This document shows, one piece after another, positions 63,511-64,000 of a stretch of 64,000 nucleotides of DNA (the first letter of the stretch is position 1; every line of letters begins with the position of its first letter). This DNA comes from Haliclona indistincta (lineage: Eukaryota; Porifera; Demospongiae; Haplosclerida; Chalinidae): contig OZ024786.1 in assembly GCA_964017065.1 (NCBI GenBank), forward strand, positions 5,991,781-6,055,780. The letters are read 5' to 3'. Both the position numbers and the translations under genes were made by a program. The notes under the pieces were generated by a model that saw nothing but the letters and a program-made list of their open reading frames with translations, was not told the DNA's origin and ran no database searches.

Positions 63511-64000
63511 ACAAATTACAGTTGTGATGATAAAAAAGAATTCTGATGATCCATTTTCACATTCTTCTACTTCCCATGTGACCTGATAGATTGTACTTTG
63601 AGGGAAAGCGTAAATGCAGTGTTTTGAACTGATATTCACCACTTAGCTGCTATGCTAAAATATGACGGTTGTACTATACAATGAGTGGATAAGCATCTGA
63701 CAGCTTACATTGATACACGCTGCTTAGATCACCTGTTGCTACTATCATCACGGAATTGCCTCGTAGACAAACTAGAACCATCGTGGACACACCTGCTGCT
63801 CTTCATTGGTTGGGCTCTCCTTCATCATCTGTTTACAGTAACCAGGTTTGTCATATTCTTATTTCTGTACAATTTGATGATTTCCTTCGTTCTTGTCTAC
63901 ATTGTAAACTCGTACGTATGTACGTATTAGAAAATTTTAATGCATAAATGTGTTGAGTCTAATCCCTTGAAAAAGATATGTAGAGAAGTAAAAGGACAAA
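63511..64000. other. No supported gene
   Basis: The frame at 63685-63930 has a hydrophobic tail (LLLFIGWALLHHLF) that could be a membrane segment, but the sequence is AT-rich and no motif supports it. Confidence 0.3.

Noticed and set aside
1..64000. tRNA, rRNA, snRNA genes
   Set aside because: I did not recognise conserved boxes or folds on either strand by eye; a covariance-model scan would decide.

Overview
The window looks like AT-rich genomic DNA from an early-branching animal, most likely a demosponge, with a cnidarian as the main alternative. The clues are short spliced exons with GT..AG borders, TRAF-type RING and zinc-finger fragments of the kind expanded in sponges, and a mix of animal-type mobile elements. 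I found no bacterial operon, CRISPR array, rRNA or tRNA gene, and no long chain of host housekeeping exons. Nearly all recognisable coding sequence is mobile-element derived. Family calls rest on motifs read by eye, not on database searches.

Layout. 0-10 kb: an edge-truncated open frame with an AT-hook, a Gag-zinc-knuckle-protease block, a U1-type zinc-finger exon pair, an integrase remnant, two fragments of a conserved invertebrate family (SAMD3-like), and the 5' end of a hAT element with a split BED finger. 10-20 kb: a segment duplicated again at 32-33 kb, several minisatellites, a decayed DDE transposase and a duplicated coiled-coil exon. 20-28 kb: dispersed repeat R, a 287-residue gene resembling the zinc-binding N-terminal region of RAG1 (21596-22459), a broken TRAF/RING gene and a Mutator-like transposase remnant. 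28.9-31 kb: a 2-kb inverted duplication of a mobile-element gene. 31-37.7 kb: remnants of hAT, Tnp2-like and P-loop genes.

38-45.6 kb holds two structurally complete DNA transposons. A Harbinger (38013-41045) has both of its genes, 19-bp terminal repeats and TTA target duplications. A hAT (42447-44922) has an exact 8-bp target duplication, GTTGTCAT, and sits inside a decayed P-element/THAP9-like transposase. A pogo-like pseudogene and DIRS-type Gag and RT fragments follow.

51.7-55.8 kb is a second copy of repeat R broken by two insertions: a 1.57-kb foldback element with arms of about 540 bp, and a Crypton-type tyrosine-recombinase element (53743-55703) with an apparently intact 493-residue recombinase and a GC-rich terminal hairpin. 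The first copy of R (20728-21159) supplies the empty site for both. 56-64 kb has SAM-like and TRAF fragments, a MITE with a 7-bp target duplication, a truncated hAT and a local duplication.

The most interesting items are the RAG1-N-terminal-like gene with flanking direct repeats, the Crypton with its empty site and hairpin, and the nested datable insertions.
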